Both the position numbers and the translations under genes were made by a program. The notes beneath the pieces are model-generated. The model was not told the origin of the DNA and ran no database searches. It worked only from the letters and a program-made list of their open reading frames with translations. Of a DNA stretch of 64,000 nucleotides, positions 23,601 to 37,600 are shown in pieces (position 1 is the stretch's first letter; every line of letters begins with the position of its first letter). Source of the stretch: Diorhabda sublineata (Eukaryota; Arthropoda; Insecta; Coleoptera; Chrysomelidae); assembly GCF_026230105.1 (NCBI RefSeq), contig NC_079480.1, positions 21,928,488 to 21,992,487 of the forward strand, in the 5' to 3' direction.

Positions 23601-26600
23601 TGCAAACTCACTCAAATATATAAGAAATGTTGAAATTCGACTTCAAATTAGGAACATAGACTTTGAAAATTTTCAATCAACACAAAGTGACAGTCGACCT
23701 CAATGGGCTTCAATGGATGTTAATCGACGATATCGACAAAGTTAGATGCAAACTCACTCAAATATATGAGAAATGTTGAAATTCGACTTCAAATTAGGAA
23801 GTTAGACTTTGAAAATTTTCAATCAACACAAAGTGACAGTTGACCTCAATGGGCTACAATGGATGTTAATCGACGATATCTGACAAAGTTAGTTGCAAAC
23901 TCACTCAAATATATAAGAAATGTTGAAATTCGACTACAAATTAGGAAGATAGACTTTGAAAATTTTCAATCAACACAAACTAACAATCGACCTCATTGGG
24001 CTTCAATGGATGTTAATCGACGATATTTGACAAAGTAAGTTGCAAACTCACTCAAATATATAAGAAATGTTGAAATTTGACTACAAATTAGGAAGATAGA
24101 CTTTGAAAATTTTCAATCAACACAAACTAACAATCGACCTCATTGGGCTTCAATGGATGTTAATCGACGATATTTGACAAAGTTAGATGCAAACTCACTC
24201 AAATATATAAGAAATGTTGAAATTTGACTTCAAATTAGGAAGATAGACTTTGGAAATTTTCAATCAACACAAACTGACAATCGACCTCAATGGGCCTCAA
24301 TGGATGTTAATCGACGATATCTGAAAAAGTTAGATGCAAACTCACTCAAATATATAAGAAATGTTGAAATTCGACTTCAAATTAGGAACATAGACTTTGA
24401 AAATTTTCAATCAACACAAAGTGACAGTCGGCCTCAATGGGCTTCAATGGATGTTAATCGACGATATCGACAAAGTTAGATGCAAACTCACTCAAATATA
24501 TGAGAAATGTTGAAATTCGACTTCAAATTAGGAAGTTAGACTTTGAAAATTTTCAATCAACACAAAGTGACAGTTGACCTCAATGGGCTACAATGGATGT
24601 TAATCGACGATATTTGACAAAGTTAGATGCAAACTCACTCGAATATATAAGAAATGTTGAAATTTGACTTCAAATTAGGAAGATAGATTTTGAAAATTTT
24701 CAATTATCACAAAGTGACAGTTAACCTCAATGGGCTTCAATGGATGTTAATCGACGATATCTGACAAAGTTAGATGCAAACTCACTCAAATATATAAGAA
24801 AAGTTGAAATTTGACTACAAATTAGGAAGATAGACTTTGAAAATTTTCAATCAACACAAACTAACAATCGACCTCATTGGGCTTCAATGGATGTTAATCG
24901 ACGATATTTGACAAAGTTAGATGCAAACTCACTCGAATATATGAGAAATGTTGAAATTTGACTTCAAATTAGGAAGATAGATTTTGAAAATTTTCAATTA
25001 TCACAAAGTGACAGTTAACCTCAATGGGCTTCAATGGATGTTAATCGACGATATCTGACAAAGTTAGATGCAAACTCACTCGAATATATAGGAAATGTTG
25101 AAATTTGACTACAAATTAGGAAGATAGACTTTGAAAATTATCAATTATCACAAAGTGACAGTTGACCTCAATGGGCTACAATGGAGGTTAATCGACGATA
25201 TCTGACAAAGTTAGATGCAAACTCACTCGAATATATAAGAAATGTTGAAATTTGACTACAAATTAGGAAGATAGACTTTGAAAATTTTCAATTATCACAA
25301 AGTGACAGTTGACCTCAATGGGCTTAAATGGATGTTAATCGACGATATCTGACAAAGTTAGATGCAAACTCACTCGAATATATAAGAAATGTTGAAATTT
25401 GACTACAAATTAGGAAGATAGACTTTGAAAATTTTCAATTATCACAAAGTGACAGTTGACCTCAATGGGCTACAATGGAGGTTAATCGACGATATTTGAC
25501 AAAGTTAGATGCAAACTCACTCGAATATATAAGAAATGTTGAAATTTGACTACAAATTAGGAAGATAGACTTTGAAAATTTTCAATTATCACAAAGTGAC
25601 ACTTAACCTCAATGGGCTTCAATGGATGTTAATCGACGATATCTGACAAAGTTAGATGCAAACTCACTCAAATATATAAGAAATGTTGAAATTTGACTAC
25701 AAATTAGGAAGATAGACTTTGAAAATTTTCAATTATCACAAAGTGACACTTAACCTCAATGGGCTTCAATGGATGTTAATCGACGACATCTGACAAAGTT
25801 AGATGCAAACTCACTCAAATATATAAGAAATGTTGAAATTTGACTACAAATTAGGAAGATAGACTTTGAAAATTTTCAATTATCACAAAGTGACACTTAA
25901 CCTCAATGGGCTTCAATGGATGTTAATCGACGATATCTGACAAAGTTAGATGCAAACTCACTCAAATATATAAGAAATGTTGAAATGTGACTACAAATTA
26001 GGAAGATAGACTTTGAAAATTTTCAATCAACACAAAATAACAATCGACCCCATTGGGCTTCAATGGATGTTAATTGACGATATTTGACAAAGTTAGATGC
26101 AAACTCACTCAAATATATAAGAAATGTTGAAATTTGACTTCAAATTAGGAAGATAGACTTTGAAAATTTTCAATTATCACAAAGTTACACTTAACCTCAA
26201 TGGGCTTCAATGGATGTTAATCGACGATATCTGACAAAGTTAGATGCAAACTCACTCAAATATATAAGAAATGTTGAAATTTGACTACAAATTAGGAAGA
26301 TAGACTTTGAAAATTTTCAATTATCACAAAGTGACACTTAACCTCAATGGGCTTCAATGGATGTTAATCGACGATATCTGACAAAGTTAGATGCAAACTC
26401 ACTCAAATATATAAGAAATGTTGAAATTTGACTACAAATTAGGAAGATAGACTTTGAAAATTTTCAATTATCACAAAGTGACACTTAACCTCAATGGGCT
26501 TCAATGGATGTTAATCGACGATATCTGACAAAGTTAGATGCAAACTCACTCAAATATATAAGAAATGTTGAAATGTGACTACAAATTAGGAAGATAGACT

Positions 26601-27004
26601 TTGAAAATTTTCAATTATCACAAAGTGACAGTTGACCTCAATGGGCTACAATGGAGGTTAATCGACGATATTTGACAAAGTTAGATGCAAACTCACTCGA
26701 ATATATAAGAAATGTTGAAATTTGACTACAAATTAGGAAGATAGACTTTGAAAATTTTCAATTATCACAAAGTGACACTTAACCTCAATGGGCTTCAATG
26801 GATGTTAATCGACGATATCTGACAAAGTTAGATGCAAACTCACTCAAATATATAAGAAATGTTGAAATTTGACTACAAATTAGGAAGATAGACTTTGAAA
26901 ATTTTCAATTATCACAAAGTGACACTTAACCTCAATGGGCTTCATTGGATGTTAATCGACGATATCTGACAAAGTTAGATGCAAACTCACTCAAATATAT
27001 AAGA
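20688..27004 (+). repeat. Patchwork satellite zone with 5-, 7- and 9-mer spacings
   Basis: Several short-range duplications are visible: AGTTAGATTTTGG at 20,861 and 21,890 (1,029 bp, 7 monomers), AAATGTGACTAC at 21,281 and 22,604 (1,323 bp, 9 monomers), and GATATCGACAAAG at 23,729 and 24,463 (734 bp, 5 monomers less 1 bp). Between about 25,560 and 27,000 most monomers are of the single type with CACTTAACCTCAATGGG and GACTACAAATTAGG, suggesting local homogenisation of one monomer type. No gene was seen. Confidence 0.85.
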
Positions 27005-29650
27005 AATGTTGAAATTTGACTACAAATTAGGAAGATAGACTTTGAAAATTTTCAATCAACACAAACTAACAATCGACCCCATTGGGCTTCAATGGATGTT
27101 AATTGACGATATTTGACAAAGTTAGATGCAAACTCACTCAAATATATAAGAAATGTTGAAATTTGACTTCAAATTAGGAAGATAGACTTTGAAAATTTTC
27201 AATTATCACAAAGTGACACTTAACCTCAATGGGCTTCAATGGATGTTAATCGACGATATCTGACAAAGTTAGATGCAAACTCACTCAAATATATAAGAAA
27301 TGTTGAAATTTGACTACAAATTAGGAAGATAGACTTTGAAAATTTTCAATCAACACAAACTAACAATCGACCTCATTGGGCTTCAATGGATGTTAATCGA
27401 CGATATTTGACAAAGTTAGATGCAAACTCACTCAAATATATAAGAAATGTTGAAATTTGACTTCAAATTAGGAAGATAGACTTTGGAAATTTTCAATCAA
27501 CACAAACTGACAATCGACCTCATTGGGCTTCAATGGATGTTAATCGACGATATCTGACAAAGTTAGATGCAAACTCACTCAAATATATAAGAAATGTTGA
27601 AATTTGACTACAAATTAGGAAGATAGACTTTGAAAATTTTCAATCAACACAAACTAACAATCGACCCCATTGGGCTTCAATGGATGTTAATTGACGATAT
27701 TTGACAAAGTTAGATGCAAACTCACTCAAATATATAAGAAATGTTGAAATTTGACTTCAAATTAGGAAGATAGACTTTGAAAATTTTCAATTATCACAAA
27801 GTGACACTTAACCTCAATGGGCTTCAATGGATGTTAATCGACGATATCTGACAAAGTTAGATGCAAACTCACTCGAATATATAAGAAATGTTGAAATTTG
27901 ACTACAAATTAGGAAGATAGACTTTGAAAATTTTCAATTATCACAAAGTTACAGTTGACCTCAATGGGCTACAATGGAGGTTAATCGACGATATTTGACA
28001 AATTTAGATGCAAACTCACTCGAATATATAAGAAATGTTGAAATTTGACTACAAATTAGGAAGATAGACTTTGAAAATTTTCAATTATCACAAAGTGACA
28101 CTTAACCTCAATGGGCTTCAATGGATGTTAATCGACGATATCTGACAAAGTTAGATGCAAACTCACTCAAATATATAAGAAATGTTAAAATTTGACTACA
28201 AATTAGGAAGATAGACTTTGAAAATTTTCAATTATCACAAAGTGACACTTAACCTCAATGGGCTTCAATGGATGTTAATCGACGATATCTGACAAAGTTA
28301 GATGCAAACTCACTCAAATATATAAGAAATGTTGAAATGTGACTACAAATTAGGAAGATAGACTTTGAAAATTTTCAATCAACACAAACTAACAATCGAC
28401 CCCATTGGGCTTCAATGGATGTTAATTGACGATATTTGACAAAGTTAGATGCAAACTCACTCAAATATATGAGAAATGTTGAAATTTGACTTCAAATTAG
28501 GAAGATAGACTTTGAAAATTTTCAATTATCACAAAGTGACACTTAACCTCAATGGGCTTCAATGGATGTTAATCGACGATATCTGACAAAGTTAGATGCA
28601 AACTCACTCAAATATATAAGAAATGTTGAAATTTGACTACAAATTAGGAAGATAGACTTTGAAAATTTTCAATCAACACAAACTAACAATCGACCTCATT
28701 GGGCTTCAATGGATGTTAATCGACGATATTTGACAAAGTTAGATGCAAACTCACTCAAATATATAAGAAATGTTGAAATTTGACTTCAAATTAGGAAGAT
28801 AGACTTTGGAAATTTTCAATCAACACAAACTGACAATCGACCTCATTGGGCTTCAATGGATGTTAATCGACGATATCTGACAAAGTTAGATGCAAACTCA
28901 CTCAAATATATAAGAAATGTTGAAATTTGACTACAAATTAGGAAGATAGACTTTGAAAATTTTCAATCAACACAAACTAACAATCGACCCCATTGGGCTT
29001 CAATGGATGTTAATTGACGATATTTGACAAAGTTAGATGCAAACTCACTCAAATATATAAGAAATGTTGAAATTTGACTTCAAATTAGGAAGATAGACTT
29101 TGAAAATTTTCAATTATCACAAAGTGACACTTAACCTCAATGGGCTTCAATGGATGTTAATCGACGATATCTGACAAAGTTAGATGCAAACTCACTCGAA
29201 TATATAAGAAATGTTGAAATTTGACTACAAATTAGGAAGATAGACTTTGAAAATTTTCAATTATCACAAAGTGACAGTTGACCTCAATGGGCTACAATGG
29301 AGGTTAATCGACGATATTTGACAAAGTTAGATGCAAACTCACTCGAATATATAAGAAATGTTGAAATTTGACTACAAATTAGGAAGATAGACTTTGAAAA
29401 TTTTCAATTATCACAAAGTGACACTTAACCTCAATGGGCTTCAATGGATGTTAATCGACGATATCTGACAAAGTTAGATGCAAACTCACTCAAATATATA
29501 AGAAATGTTAAAATTTGACTACAAATTAGGAAGATAGACTTTGAAAATTTTCAATTATCACAAAGTGACACTTAACCTCAATGGGCTTCAATGGATGTTA
29601 ATCGACGATATCTGACAAAGTTAGATGCAAACTCACTCAAATATATAAGA
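27005..29650 (+). repeat. Higher-order repeat, 9-mer, two copies (1,323 bp each)
   Basis: Landmarks 1,323 bp apart: CTTTGGAAATTTTC followed by CGACCTCATTGGG at 27,481 and 28,804, and AATGTTAAAATTTGAC at 28,181 and 29,504. Small differences between the copies include TTTGACTAC against TGTGACTAC near 27,006 and 28,329, and AAAGTTACAG against AAAGTGACAG near 27,945 and 29,268. Limits are approximate. Confidence 0.85.
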
Positions 29651-30289
29651 AATGTTGAAATTTGACTTCAAATTAGGAAGATAGACTTTGGAAATTTTCA
29701 ATCAACACAAACTGACAATCGACCTCAATGGGCTTCAATGGATGTTAATCGACGATATCTGAAAAAGTTAGATGCAAACTCACTCAAATATATAAGAAAT
29801 GTTGAAATTTGACTACAAATTAGGAAGATAGACTTTGAAAATTTTCAATCAACACAAACTAACAATCGACCTCATGGGGCTTCAATGGATGTTAATCGAC
29901 TATATTTGACAAAGTTAGATGCAAACTCACTCAAATATATAAGAAATGTTGAAATTTGACTTCAAATTAGGAAGATAGACTTTGGAAATTTTCAATCAAC
30001 ACAAACTGACAATCGACCTCAATGGGCTTCAATGGATGTTAATCGACGATATCTGAAAAAGTTAGATGCAAACTCACTCAAATATATAAGAAATGTTGAA
30101 ATTCGACTTCAAATTAGGAACATAGACTTTGAAAATTTTCAATCAACACAAAGTGACAGTCGACCTCAATGGGCTTCAATGGATGTTAATCGACGATATC
30201 GACAAAGTTAGATGCAAACTCACTCAAATATATGAGAAATGTTGAAATTCGACTTCAAATTAGGAAGTTAGACTTTGAAAATTTTCAAT
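29651..30289 (+). repeat. Satellite link between the 9-mer and 15-mer blocks
   Basis: About four monomers, including a 146-bp one (GATATCGACAAAG at 30,195) and types with GGAACATAGAC and CTGAAAAAGTTAG. No unit shared in tandem with its neighbours was traced. Nothing else is present. Confidence 0.8.
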
Positions 30290-33200
30290 CAACACAAAGT
30301 GACAGTTGACCTCAATGGGCTACAATGGATGTTAATCGACGATATCTGACAAAGTTAGTTGCGAACTCACTCAAATATATAAGAAATGTTGAAATTCGGC
30401 TTCAAATTAGGAAGTTAGACTTTGAAAATTTTCAATCAACACAAAGTGACAGTTGACCTCAATGGGCTACAATGGATGTTAATCAACGATATTTGACAAA
30501 GTTAGATGCAAACTCACTCGAATATATAAGAAATGTTGAAATTTGACTTCAAATTAGGAAGATAGATTTTGAAAATTTTCAATTATCACAAAGTGACAGT
30601 TAACCTCAATGGGCTTCAATGGATGTTAATCGACGATATCTGACAAAGTTAGATGCAAACTCACTCAAATATATAAGAAATGTTGAAATTTGACTACAAA
30701 TTAGGAAGATAGACTTTGAAAATTTTCAATCAACACAAACTAACAATCGACCTCATTGGGCTTCAATGGATGTTAATCGACGATATTTGACAAAGTTAGA
30801 TGCAAACTCACTCGAATATATAAGAAATGTTGACATTTGTCTTCATATTAGGAAGATAGACTTTTAAAATTATCAATTAACACGAAGTGACAGTTGACCT
30901 CAATGGGCTACAATGGATGTTAATCGACGATATCTGACAAAGTTAGATGCAAACTCACTCGAATATATAAGAAATGTTGAAATTTGACTACAAATTAGGA
31001 AGATAGACTTTGAAAATTATCAATTAACAAAAAGTGACAGTTGACCACAATGGGCTTAAATGGATGTTAATCGACGATATCTGACAAAGTTAGATGCAAA
31101 CTCACTCGAATATATAAGAAATGTTGACATTTGGCTTCATATTAGGAAGATAGACTTTTAAAATTATCAATTAACACAAAGTGACAGTTGACCTCAATGG
31201 GCTACAATCGATGTTAATCGACGATATTTGACAAAGTTAGATGCAAACTCACTCAAATATATAAGAAATGTTGAAATTTGACTTCAAATTAGGAAGATAG
31301 ACTTTGAAAATTATCAATTAACACAAAGTGACAGTTGACCTCAATGGGCTTAAATGGATGTTAATCGACGATATCTGACAAAGTTAGATGCAAACTCACT
31401 CGAATATATAAGAAATGTTGAAATTTGACTACAAATTAAGAAGATAGACTTTGAAAATTTTCAATCAACACAAACTGACAATCGACCTCAATGGGCTTCA
31501 ATGGATGTTAATCGACGATATCTGAAAAAGTTAGATGCAAACTCACTCAAATATATAAGAAATGTTGAAATTCGACTTTAAATTAGGAACATAGATTTTG
31601 AAAATTTTCAATCAACACAAAGTGACAGTCGACCTCAATGGGCTTCAATGGATGTTAATCGACGATATCGACAAAGTTAGATGCAAACTCACTCAAATAT
31701 ATGAGAAATGTTGAAATTCGACTTCAAATTAGGAAGTTAGACTTTGAAAATTTTCAATCAACACAAAGTGACAGTTGACCTCAATGGGCTACAATGGATG
31801 TTAATCGACGATATCTGACAAAGTTAGTTGCAAACTCACTCAAATATATAAGAAATGTTGAAATTCGACTTCAAATTAGGAAGTTAGACTTTGAAAATTT
31901 TCAATCAACACAAAGTGACAGTTGACCTCAATGGGCTACAATGGATGTTAATCGACGATATTTGACAAAGTTAGATGCAAACTCACTCGAATATATAAGA
32001 AATGTTGAAATTTGACTTCAAATTAGGAAGATAGATTTTGAAAATTTTCAATTATCACAAAGTGACAGTTAACCTCAATGGGCTTCAATGGATGTTAATC
32101 GACGATATCTGACAAAGTTAGATGCAAACTCACTCAAATATATAAGAAATGTTGAAATTTGACTACAAATTAGGAAGATAGACTTTGAAAATTTTCAATC
32201 AACACAAACTAACAATCGACCTCATTGGGCTTCAATGGATGTTAATCGACGATATTTGACAAAGTTAGATGCAAACTCACTCGAATATATAAGAAATGTT
32301 GACATTTGACTTCATATTAGGAAGATAGACTTTTAAAATTATCAATTAACACAAAGTGACAGTTGACCTCAATGGGCTACAATGGATGTTAATCGACGAT
32401 ATCTGACAAAGTTAGATGCAAACTCACTCGAATATATAAGAAATGTTGAAATTTGACTACAAATTAGGAAGATAGACTTTGAAAATTATCAATTAACACA
32501 AAGTGACAGTTGACCTCAATGGGCTACAATGGATGTTAATCGACGATATCTGACAAAGTTAGTTGCAAACTCACTCAAATATATAAGAAATGTTGAAATT
32601 CGACTTCAAATTAGGAAGTTAGACTTTGAAAATTTTCAATCAACACAAAGTGACAGTTGACCTCAATGGGCTACAATGGATGTTAATCGACGATATTTGA
32701 CAAAGTTAGATGCAAACTCACTCGAATATATAAGAAATGATGAAATTTGACTTCAAATTAGGAAGATAGATTTTGAAAATTTTCAATTATCACAAAGTGA
32801 CAGTTAACCTCAATGGGCTTCAATGGATGTTAATCGACGATATCTGACAAAGTTAGATGCAAACTCACTCAAATATATAAGAAATGTTGAAATTTGACTA
32901 CAAATTAGGAAGATAGACTTTGAAAATTTTCAATCAACACAAACTAACAATCGACCTCATTGGGCTTCAATGGATGTTAATCGACGATATTTGACAAAGT
33001 TAGATGCAAACTCACTCGAATATATAAGAAATGTTGACATTTGACTTCATATTAGGAAGATAGACTTTTAAAATTATCAATTAACACAAAGTGACAGTTG
33101 ACCTCAATGGGCTACAATGGATGTTAATCGACGATATCTGACAAAGTTAGATGCAAACTCACTCGAATATATAAGAAATGTTGAAATTTGACTACAAATT

Positions 33201-34697
33201 AGGAAGATAGACTTTGAAAATTATCAATTAACACAAAGTGACAGTTGACCACAATGGGCTTAAATGGATGTTAATCGACGATATCTGACAAAGTTAGATG
33301 CAAACTCACTCGAATATATAAGAAATGTTGACATTTGGCTTCATATTAGGAAGATAGACTTTTAAAATTATCAATTAACACAAAGTGACAGTTGACCTCA
33401 ATGGGCTACAATCGATGTTAATCGACGATATTTGACAAAGTTAGATGCAAACTCACTCAAATATATAAGAAATGTTGAAATTTGACTTCAAATTAGGAAG
33501 ATAGACTTTGAAAATTATCAATTAACACAAAGTGACAGTTGACCTCATTGGGCTTAAATGGATGTTAATCGATGATATCTGACAAAGTTAGATGCAAACT
33601 CACTCGAATATATAAGAAATGTTGAAATTTGACTACAAATTAAGAAGATAGACTTTGAAAATTTTCAATCAACACAAACTGACAATCGACCTCAATGGGC
33701 TTCAATGGATGTTAATCGACGATATCTGAAAAAGTTAGATGCAAACTCACTCAAATATATAAGAAATGTTTAAATTCGACTTTAAATTAGGAACATAGAC
33801 TTTGAAAATTTTCAATCAACACAAAGTGACAGTCGACCTCAATGGGCTTCAATGGATGTTAATCGACGATATCGACAAAGTTAGATGCAAACTCACTCAA
33901 ATATATGAGAAATGTTGAAATTCGACTTCAAATTAGGAAGTTAGACTTTGAAAATTTTCAATCAACACAAAGTGACAGTTGACCTCAATGGGCTACAATG
34001 GATGTTAATCGACGATATCTGACAAAGTTAGTTGCAAACTCACTCAAATATATAAGAAATGTTGAAATTCGACTTCAAATTAGGAAGTTAGACTTTGAAA
34101 ATTTTCAATCAACACAAAGTGACAGTTGACCTCAATGGGCTACAATGGATGTTAATCGACGATATTTGACAAAGTTAGATGCAAACTCACTCGAATATAT
34201 AAGAAATGTTGAAATTTGACTTCAAATTAGGAAGATAGATTTTGAAAATTTTCAATTATCACAAAGTGACAGTTAACCTCAATGGGCTTCAATGGATGTT
34301 AATCGACGATATCTGACAAAGTTAGATGCAAACTCACTCAAATATATAAGAAATGTTGAAATTTGACTACAAATTAGGAAGATAGACTTTGAAAATTTTC
34401 AATCAACACAAACTAACAATCGACCTCATTGGGCTTCAATGGACGTTAATCGACGATATTTGACAAAGTTAGATGCACACTCACTCGAATATATAAGAAA
34501 TGTTGACATTTGACTTCATATTAGGAAGATAGACTTTTAAAATTATCAATTAACACAAAGTGACAGTTGACCTCAATGGTCTACAATGGATGTTAATCGA
34601 CGATATCTGACAAAGTTAGATGCAAACTCACTCGAATATATAAGAAATGTTGAAATTTGACTACAAATTAGGAAGATAGACTTTGAAAATTATCAAT
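30290..34697 (+). repeat. Higher-order repeat, 15-mer, two copies (2,204 bp each)
   Basis: Landmarks 2,204 bp apart, that is 15 x 147 less 1 bp because one monomer is 146 bp: GATATCGACAAAG at 31,664 and 33,868, ATGTTGACATTTGGC at 31,121 and 33,325, GGGCTACAATCGATG near 31,200 and 33,404, and ACAAATTAAGAAG near 31,430 and 33,634. Point differences include GACATTTGTCTTC near 30,830 against GACATTTGACTTC in copy 2. Copies meet near 32,493; limits are approximate. Confidence 0.88.
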
Positions 34698-37600
34698 TAA
34701 CACAAAGTGACAGTTGACCTCAATGGGCTTAAATGGATGTTAATCGACGATATCTGACAAAGTTAGATGCAAACTCACTCGAATATATAAGAAATGTTGA
34801 AATTTGACTACAAATTAGGAAGATAGACTTTGAAAATTTTCAATTATCACAAAGTGACAGTTGACCTCAATGGGCTACAATGGAGGTTAATCGACGATAT
34901 TTGACAAAGTTAGATGCAAACTCACTCGAATATATAAGAAATGTTGAAATTTGACTACAAATTAGGAAGATAGACTTTGAAAATTTTCAATTATCACAAA
35001 GTGACACTTAACCTCAATGGGCTTCAATGGATGTTAATCGACGATATCTGACAAAGTTAGATGCAAACTCACTCAAATATATAAGAAATGTTGAAATTTG
35101 ACTACAAATTAGGAAGATAGACTTTGAAAATTTTCAATCAACACAAACTAACAATCGACCCCATTGGGCTTCAATGGATGTTAATTGACGATATTTGACA
35201 AAGTTAGATGCAAACTCACTCAAATATATAAGAAATGTTGAAATTTGACTTCAAATTAGGAAGATAGACTTTGAAAATTTTCAATTATCACAAAGTGACA
35301 CTTAACCTCAATGGGCTTCAGTGGATGTTAATCGACGATATCTGACAAAGTTAGATGCAAACTCACTCAAATATATAAGAAATGTTGAAATTTGACTACA
35401 AATTAGGAAGATAGACTTTGGAAATTTTCAATCAACACAAACTGACAATCGACCTCAATGGGCTTCAATGGATGTTAATCGACGATATCTGAAAAAGTTA
35501 GATGCAAACTCACTCAAATATATAAGAAATGTTGAAATTTGACTTCAAATTAGGAAGATAGACTTTGGAAATTTTCAATCAACACAAACTGACAATCGAC
35601 CTCAATGGGCTTCAATGGATGTTAATCGACGATATCTGAAAAAGTTAGATGCAAACTCACTCAAATATATAAGAAATGTTGAAATTCGACTTCAAATTAG
35701 GAACATAGACTTTGAAAATTTTCAATCAACACAAAGTGACAGTCGACCTCAATGGGCTTCAATGGATGTTAATCGACGATATCGACAAAGTTAGATGGAA
35801 ACTCACTCAAATATATAAGAAATTTTGAAATTCGAATTCAAATTAGGAAGTTAGACTTTGAAAATTTTCAAGCAACACAAAGTGACAGTTAACCTCAATG
35901 GGCTTCAATGGATGTTAATCGACGATATCTGACAAAGTTAGATGCAAACTCACTCAAATATATAAGAAATGTTGAAATTTGACTACAAATTAGGAAGATA
36001 GACTTTGAAAATTTTCAATCAACACAAACTAACAATCGACCTCATTGGGCTTCAATGGATGTTAATCGACGATATTTGACAAAGTTAGATGCAAACTCAC
36101 TCGAATATATAAGAAATGTTGACATTTGACTTCATATTAGGAAGATAGACTTTTAAAATTATCAATTAACACAAAGTGACAGTTGACCTCAATGGGCTAC
36201 AATGGATGTTAATCGACGATATCTGACAAAGTTAGTTGCAAACTCACTCAAATATATAAGAAATGTTGAAATTCGACTTCAAATTAGGAAGTTAGACTTT
36301 GAAAATTTTCAATCAACACAAAGTGACAGTTGACCTCAATGGGCTTAAATGGATGTTAATCGACGATATCTGACAAAGTTAGATGCAAACTCACTCGAAT
36401 ATATAAGAAATGTTGAAATTTGACTACAAATTAGGAAGATAGACTTTGAAAATTTTCAATCAACACAAACTGACAATCGACCTCAATGGGCTTCAATGGA
36501 TGTTAATCGACGATATCTGAAAAAGTTAGATGCAAACTCACTCAAATATATAAGAAATGTTGAAATTCGACTTTAAATTAGGAACATAGACTTTGAAAAT
36601 TTTCAATCAACACAAAGTGACAGTCGACCTCAATGGGCTTCAATGGATGTTAATCGACGATATCGACAAAGTTAGATGCAAACTCACTCAAATATATGAG
36701 AAATGTTGAAATTCGACTTCAAATTAGGAAGTTAGACTTTGAAAATTTTCAATCAACACAAAGTGACAGTTGACCTCAATGGGCTACAATGGATGTTAAT
36801 CGACGATATCTGACAAAGTTAGTTGCAAACTCACTCAAATATATAAGAAATGTTGAAATTCGACTTCAAATTAGGAAGTTAGACTTTGAAAATTTTCAAT
36901 CAACACAAAGTGACAGTTGACCTCAATGGGCTACAATGGATGTTAATCGACGATATTTGACAAAGTTAGATGCAAACTCACTCGAATATATAAGAAATGT
37001 TGAAATTTGACTTCAAATTAGGAAGATAGATTTTGAAAATTTTCAATTATCACAAAGTGACAGTTAACCTCAATGGGCTTCAATGGATGTTAATCGACGA
37101 TATCTGACAAAGTTAGATGCAAACTCACTCAAATATATAAGAAATGTTGAAATTTGACTACAAATTAGGAAGATAGACTTTGAAAATTTTCAATTATCAC
37201 AAAGTGACAGTTGACCTCAATGGGCTACAATGGAGGTTAATCGACGATATTTGACAAAGTTAGATGCAAACTCACTCGAATATATAAGAAATGTTGAAAT
37301 TTGACTACAAATTAGGAAGATAGACTTTGAAAATTTTCAATTATCACAAAGTGACACTTAACCTCAATGGGCTTCAATGGATGTTAATCGACGATATCTG
37401 ACAAAGTTAGATGCAAACTCACTCAAATATATAAGAAATGTTGAAATTTGACTACAAATTAGGAAGATAGACTTTGAAAATTTTCAATCAACACAAACTA
37501 ACAATCGACCCCATTGGGCTTCAATGGATGTTAATTGACGATATTTGACAAAGTTAGATGCAAACTCACTCAAATATATAAGAAATGTTGAAATTTGACT